Shown here piece by piece: positions 8,792 to 11,884 of a stretch of DNA of 11,884 nucleotides; position 1 is the first letter of the stretch; every line of letters begins with the position of its first letter. The translations under genes and the position numbers were made by a program. The notes under the pieces were generated by a model. The model had not been told where the DNA came from and did no database searches. It was given only the letters and a program-made list of their open reading frames with translations. Source of the stretch: Globomyces pollinis-pini (lineage: Eukaryota; Chytridiomycota; Chytridiomycetes; Rhizophydiales; Globomycetaceae); the NCBI GenBank assembly GCA_025399215.1, contig MU621160.1:1-11884 (forward strand). The letters are read 5' to 3'.

Positions 8792-11071
8792 ATGAATAAT
8801 AACAATAATAATACTTACAATCAATTACCTCCACTTTTATTACCTTCTTCAATAACTCATGCAAATTTAGAAAAAATGGCTTCTTCTAATAATGGTTTTT
8901 GGAATCCTTGGGGTACTGTATCTGCTACTGAAAAAATGGATGAACTGGACAACTTATTCTCTTCAAGGTATAATTATATATTAATATTTTATATTAGACG
9001 TTCTATGGACTCAAATCATAGACAATCAATTGATTCTCAACCACCTACCGATATTGAACATTATGTAACTGACACTCCAACTGAAATGGATTCATATGAT
9101 GTCTTGGAAAATCCTAATAATCTTGAAATCATTAGTCAGACTAATACCGATCAAATGACTGATGATCGAATCGGTGAATATGGTTCAGAAATCGATTCAC
9201 AAACTAATGTTGATTTGAATGATCGAATCAAAACTGATGAATATATTCCTCCTCAAGAAGATTCACCCACCTTTTTTCAAGGATTTCGGCAACTTCACCC
9301 ACGATTGTCAATATCCACCATGAAACAAGCCGTTGTAAAAGCAATTAAAAAACCCAACCACCCATCTGTTGAGCAAACATTACAGACAATCACTAGAAGG
9401 TCTTCTATTAGTGATGTCTCTTCTACTAGCACTACACGTTCTAGAATGTCAAGGTTGCCACAAAAAGCAAGACATCAAGCCCTTGCCATCAGCAATATTG
9501 CAAAACTGTTCAATGACCTGCTCAACGAACGAGATGCTTTATTAGCAGAATCAGATGAGTTGGAAAATCACAGAGTATGAGTTTATTGATTTGTTAATGT
9601 GCAGGCCGATGCAGAAGATGAATTACGCCAAGTTGAGGAAATTTTAACCAAGTTCACAGTCAGAAAGAAAGAATTAGTAAACGATTTAAATCGTACTGTC
9701 AAACGTGAGGATCGTATCACTGTTTTATGTACTTTATTTTCAATTGATATTAGTGGAATCTTTGGATGAGCGAATTAATGCCATTGGTGATCAAACAGTA
9801 CGAGTGGAAAGAAAAGTTAGAAATATTAAAGGTAAATATATGATTGTTTTAACACCTTTCATAGGGGAATCAGCAATTATGATTGTAGAAGAAGAAGAGC
9901 CTGAGGAAACAAATATTTGTTTAAAGGTATAGAATTAAAGAGTATTGACTTTTAATAGACATATTTTGGACATTCAGACTCTGTCGAATGTGTAGATTTT
10001 GAAAGTCCATTTGGACAAATGGTGTCGGGATCTGCTGATAAAACTATAAGAGTTTGGGATATGTCAAACCACAGATGTATTGGAGTGTTAGAGGGCCACA
10101 CTGGTATTTATATATTTTTAACTTTTTGCTCAGGTTGGGTTCGAACCATTCAACAATCTGGCTACAGCGTTTTATCAGGATCTGGCGATCACACTGTCAA
10201 ATTTTGGGACACATCACGACTAGACACCAATGGAAGTAATTTAGTCGATTTACATGATGATGATGATACCAATGAACCTTTGAGGAAGTCATATTTTGGA
10301 CACACAGGTGGTGTCACTTGTTTGCAATTTCAAGATCAAACTATGGTCTCTGGTTCGGTAGATAAAACTATTCGTCAGTGGGATATGGAAACTGGTGCCA
10401 CTTTGGCAGTTCTTCGCTCCGAAGTCGTTGCGGATGAGTTTAACTCATTAGATAAAATTCTGTATGGAAATTTAGAAAACAGTTCCAGCAGCTCTTCTTT
10501 TTCAAATATCTATAATGGAAATGAGTGGGACGATCCTTTGAATCCACCAATGTCAGCTCCACAACCCAAGGTTTATAATGTGGGTGGACATGTTGGAGCG
10601 TTGCACTTTTGGCAGCACGCACTTGCAGCGGGTTATGGTGATGGAATCATTCGTTTATTTGATTTGCGATCCGGCGAATGTCATAGATCATTTAAAGGGC
10701 ATACTGGAGCAGTGTCTAGTGTCACATTTGACGATAATTTGATTATATCTGGATCTATGGACAAAACTATACGGGTATTTTGTAGTTTCTAAATTTTGTA
10801 GTTATGGGACTTGCGTACAGGGTTGACCGAACAAACTATTTATGTTGGAGGAAACGTTACTGATTTATCAATTGATTTCACAAGAATTGCCATTGCAGCA
10901 TCCAAGAAATCATTGCAAATATACCAAAGATCCAGTGGAAGTATATTTGAATTGCATGGACATACCAAATCTATAAGAACCACTAAAATGCTGTCGAAAC
11001 GAATAGTTACCGGTGGTATGGACTCTTCTATTAGAATTTGGAAATGTGATCCGCTACCCATTGTTGTGTAA
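8792..11071 (+). CDS. MDV1: Mitochondrial fission adaptor, Mdv1/Caf4-like WD40 protein
   Basis: Spliced gene with exons 8792-8967, 8998-9574, 9605-9728, 9754-9831, 9865-9926, 9959-10103, 10134-10774 and 10802-11071. The introns are 30, 30, 25, 33, 32, 30 and 27 nt, and the product is 690 aa (yeast Mdv1 is 714). In fungi Mdv1 links the outer-membrane anchor Fis1 to the dynamin Dnm1 during mitochondrial division. The order of parts fits: an Asn- and Ser-rich start, a TFFQGFRQLHPRL segment like the Fis1-binding region of Mdv1, a heptad-like coiled coil at about 225-310, an acidic linker (IVEEEEPEE), and seven WD40 repeats from about 343 to the end. The repeat set follows Mdv1 closely, starting at VDFESPFG and including SVDKTIRQWD, ALAAGYGDGIIRLFDLRSG and WDLRTG. 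The ATG at 8792 is the first in frame; another at 8877 is possible. Confidence 0.9.
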
Positions 11072-11108
11072 TCCAGAATACCAATCATAAAAATCGCACA
11101 ATCAAAAC

Positions 11109-11130
11109 CAATATAATCATGATCATATTG
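11109..11130. repeat. 22-nt imperfect palindrome downstream of MDV1
   Basis: The arms begin CAATAT and end ATATTG around a central ATCATGAT. Ten of eleven base pairs match. It starts 38 nt after the MDV1 stop and could be a hairpin in the 3' end of the transcript. In AT-rich DNA it may also be chance. Confidence 0.45.
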
Positions 11131-11349
11131 TATTTTTGATATTTTTGCAAGAGCATTACAATGTATTGCGATGGATATTTACCACATCCTGGTTATTCTC
11201 AAACTACCGCCCGGTGTGACCAGAGAGTTATTAAGAAAATAGCAGTTAATTCTATCATGAACCCTAACCTATGTTGATAATATTTATTTAAAACGTTTAA
11301 TTATCATCAGACTGATTAAATGAACATGATGGTTTCAAAATCTACAGGT

Positions 11350-11378
11350 GAAGCGGGCTTCGGGCGGTCGGGGTTGTC
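11350..11378 (+). promoter_or_regulatory. GC-rich patch with four CGG triplets upstream of lipase gene
   Basis: CGG occurs at 11354, 11361, 11365 and 11369 within a short GC-rich patch, in otherwise strongly AT-rich DNA. It lies just before the TATA box of the lipase gene. CGG triplets are the usual half-sites of fungal Zn2Cys6 activators, so this may be an upstream activating site. Inference from motif and position. Confidence 0.35.
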
Positions 11379-11391
11379 AAACAAATTAAGC

Positions 11392-11398
11392 TATAAAA
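11392..11398 (+). promoter_or_regulatory. TATA box of the lipase gene
   Basis: TATAAAA ends 15 nt before the first ATG at 11414. This is unusually close. If transcription begins about 30 nt downstream, the first usable start would be a later in-frame ATG (11435 or 11480). Confidence 0.45.
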
Positions 11399-11413
11399 AG
11401 GAACGGAATATCA

Positions 11414-11884
11414 ATGAATGACATAAAAAACCAAATGAAATCAAATAGAAAACTAAGAAAACAAAAGTACAAACGACCAATGGATCCAGGTTCAACAACT
11501 GAAGAAGAATATCATGTTGATTTTACTGATAACTACAGTCCATCAAAACAAGAAAGACACTCTCATTCTCTAATGTTTATGATTTTCAGATTTCCAATAC
11601 TTGTAATTCAACATACTAATCTAAAAATTAGTTTGTCGCCTTTTTATATATGTTTGTAGATTTATTATGTTATGCGTTGGGACGGTGTGTTGTATCCATT
11701 CAAGAATTAATCTTGGAATTTAATTCAACACCCAAAAAATTGAAAAATGAATTGACAAAATCATCCAATTATAAAGAATGGATTGAAAGTGCAAAGAAAA
11801 TTGATAAATCATTAGGATTGGATCAATGGAAATCAAAACCTACAGATGAAGCAGGATTTGATGAACATTTGTTGATTAAAATCA
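11414..11884 (+). CDS. Triacylglycerol lipase, Tgl3/4/5-like (5' part, cut by window edge)
   Basis: Exon 1 is 11414-11602, the intron 11603-11631 (29 nt, containing a branch-point-like ATACTAAT), and exon 2 runs from 11632 off the window. About 147 residues are seen. The N-terminus is very basic (about 9-22), then hydrophilic. A hydrophobic segment formed by the splice, FRFPIL plus FVAFLYMFVDLLCYALGR, is followed by an amphipathic stretch. Next comes NYKEWIESAKKIDKSLGLDQWK, written here only as its core YKEWIESAKKIDKSLG. That YxEWxxxAxxLDxxLGxxxWK pattern is typical of DUF3336, which precedes the patatin-type lipase domain in fungal lipid-droplet triacylglycerol lipases (Tgl3, Tgl4, Tgl5). 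The catalytic GXSXG and Asp lie outside the window, so activity cannot be judged and the paralogue cannot be chosen. The next ATGs in frame are 11435 and 11480. Confidence 0.75.

Larger units (their letters stand above)
11072..11413. other. Intergenic region between MDV1-like gene and lipase gene
   Basis: This 342-nt gap holds a near-perfect palindrome after the MDV1 stop (11109-11130), an inverted 8-nt pair ACCGCCCG/CGGGCGGT (11206-11213 and 11361-11368), a GC-rich patch (11350-11378) and a TATA box (11392-11398). I find no tRNA and no reading frame with recognisable homology. Confidence 0.6.

Noticed and set aside
10440..10622. Minus-strand reading frame inside MDV1
   Set aside because: It is antisense to the WD40 exon and has no homology. 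The same applies to the minus frame at 10840-11088 and the plus frame at 10054-10239.
11206..11368. tRNA or structured RNA gene suggested by the GC-rich segments
   Set aside because: No cloverleaf, no B-box-like sequence and no consistent long stems could be drawn; only an 8-nt inverted pair far apart.

Overview
The window looks like nuclear DNA from an AT-rich, gene-dense fungus. Three things point to a fungus: a homoisocitrate dehydrogenase gene (LYS12) of the alpha-aminoadipate lysine pathway, an Mdv1/Caf4-type mitochondrial fission adaptor, and a Tgl-type (DUF3336) lipase. TAA, TAG and TGA all end reading frames, so the code is standard. I cannot name the species. The very short introns and an MDH1B-type N-terminal domain suggest an early-diverging lineage, but that is inference.

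Most genes are broken up by tiny introns, and I reconstructed the joins by hand. The 29 introns are 24 to 35 nt long (median 30). 28 of 29 begin GTA, and 24 of 29 end TAG (3 CAG, 2 AAG). Every spliced gene is an exact multiple of three and matches its family. Single open reading frames therefore show only fragments of these genes.

Layout, left to right: (1) 1-426 +, the 3' end of an unidentified gene, possibly a membrane protein. (2) 483-1860 +, saccharopine-dehydrogenase-like oxidoreductase, copy A, 421 aa, 5 exons. (3) 1999-2493 -, Yar1-like ankyrin protein, 164 aa, no intron. (4) 2570-3950 -, copy B of the oxidoreductase, also 421 aa, with the same four intron positions. (5) 4112-4613 -, a 139-aa protein matching only the N-terminal domain of MDH1B. 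(6) 4916-5663 +, TRAPP subunit TRAPPC5/Trs31, 198 aa, 6 exons. (7) 5770-7043 -, LYS12, 371 aa, 6 exons including one of 21 nt. (8) 7445-8359 + (or from 7265), ubiquitin-like plus WLM metalloprotease, no intron. (9) 8792-11071 +, MDV1-like WD40 protein, 690 aa, 8 exons. (10) 11414 to the end, +, start of a DUF3336/patatin-type lipase, cut by the window edge.

These are mostly unrelated housekeeping genes: lysine synthesis, ER-Golgi vesicle tethering, mitochondrial fission, lipid-droplet lipolysis, and protein or ribosome quality control. There is no operon, mobile element or CRISPR array. The two oxidoreductase paralogues face each other around the ankyrin gene. The lipase and the SCCPDH-like enzymes may both act at lipid droplets, but nothing here shows that they work together. 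The points most worth a second look are the intron set, the free-standing MDH1B N-terminal domain, the LYS12 microexon, and three stop-free introns of length 3n in MDV1.
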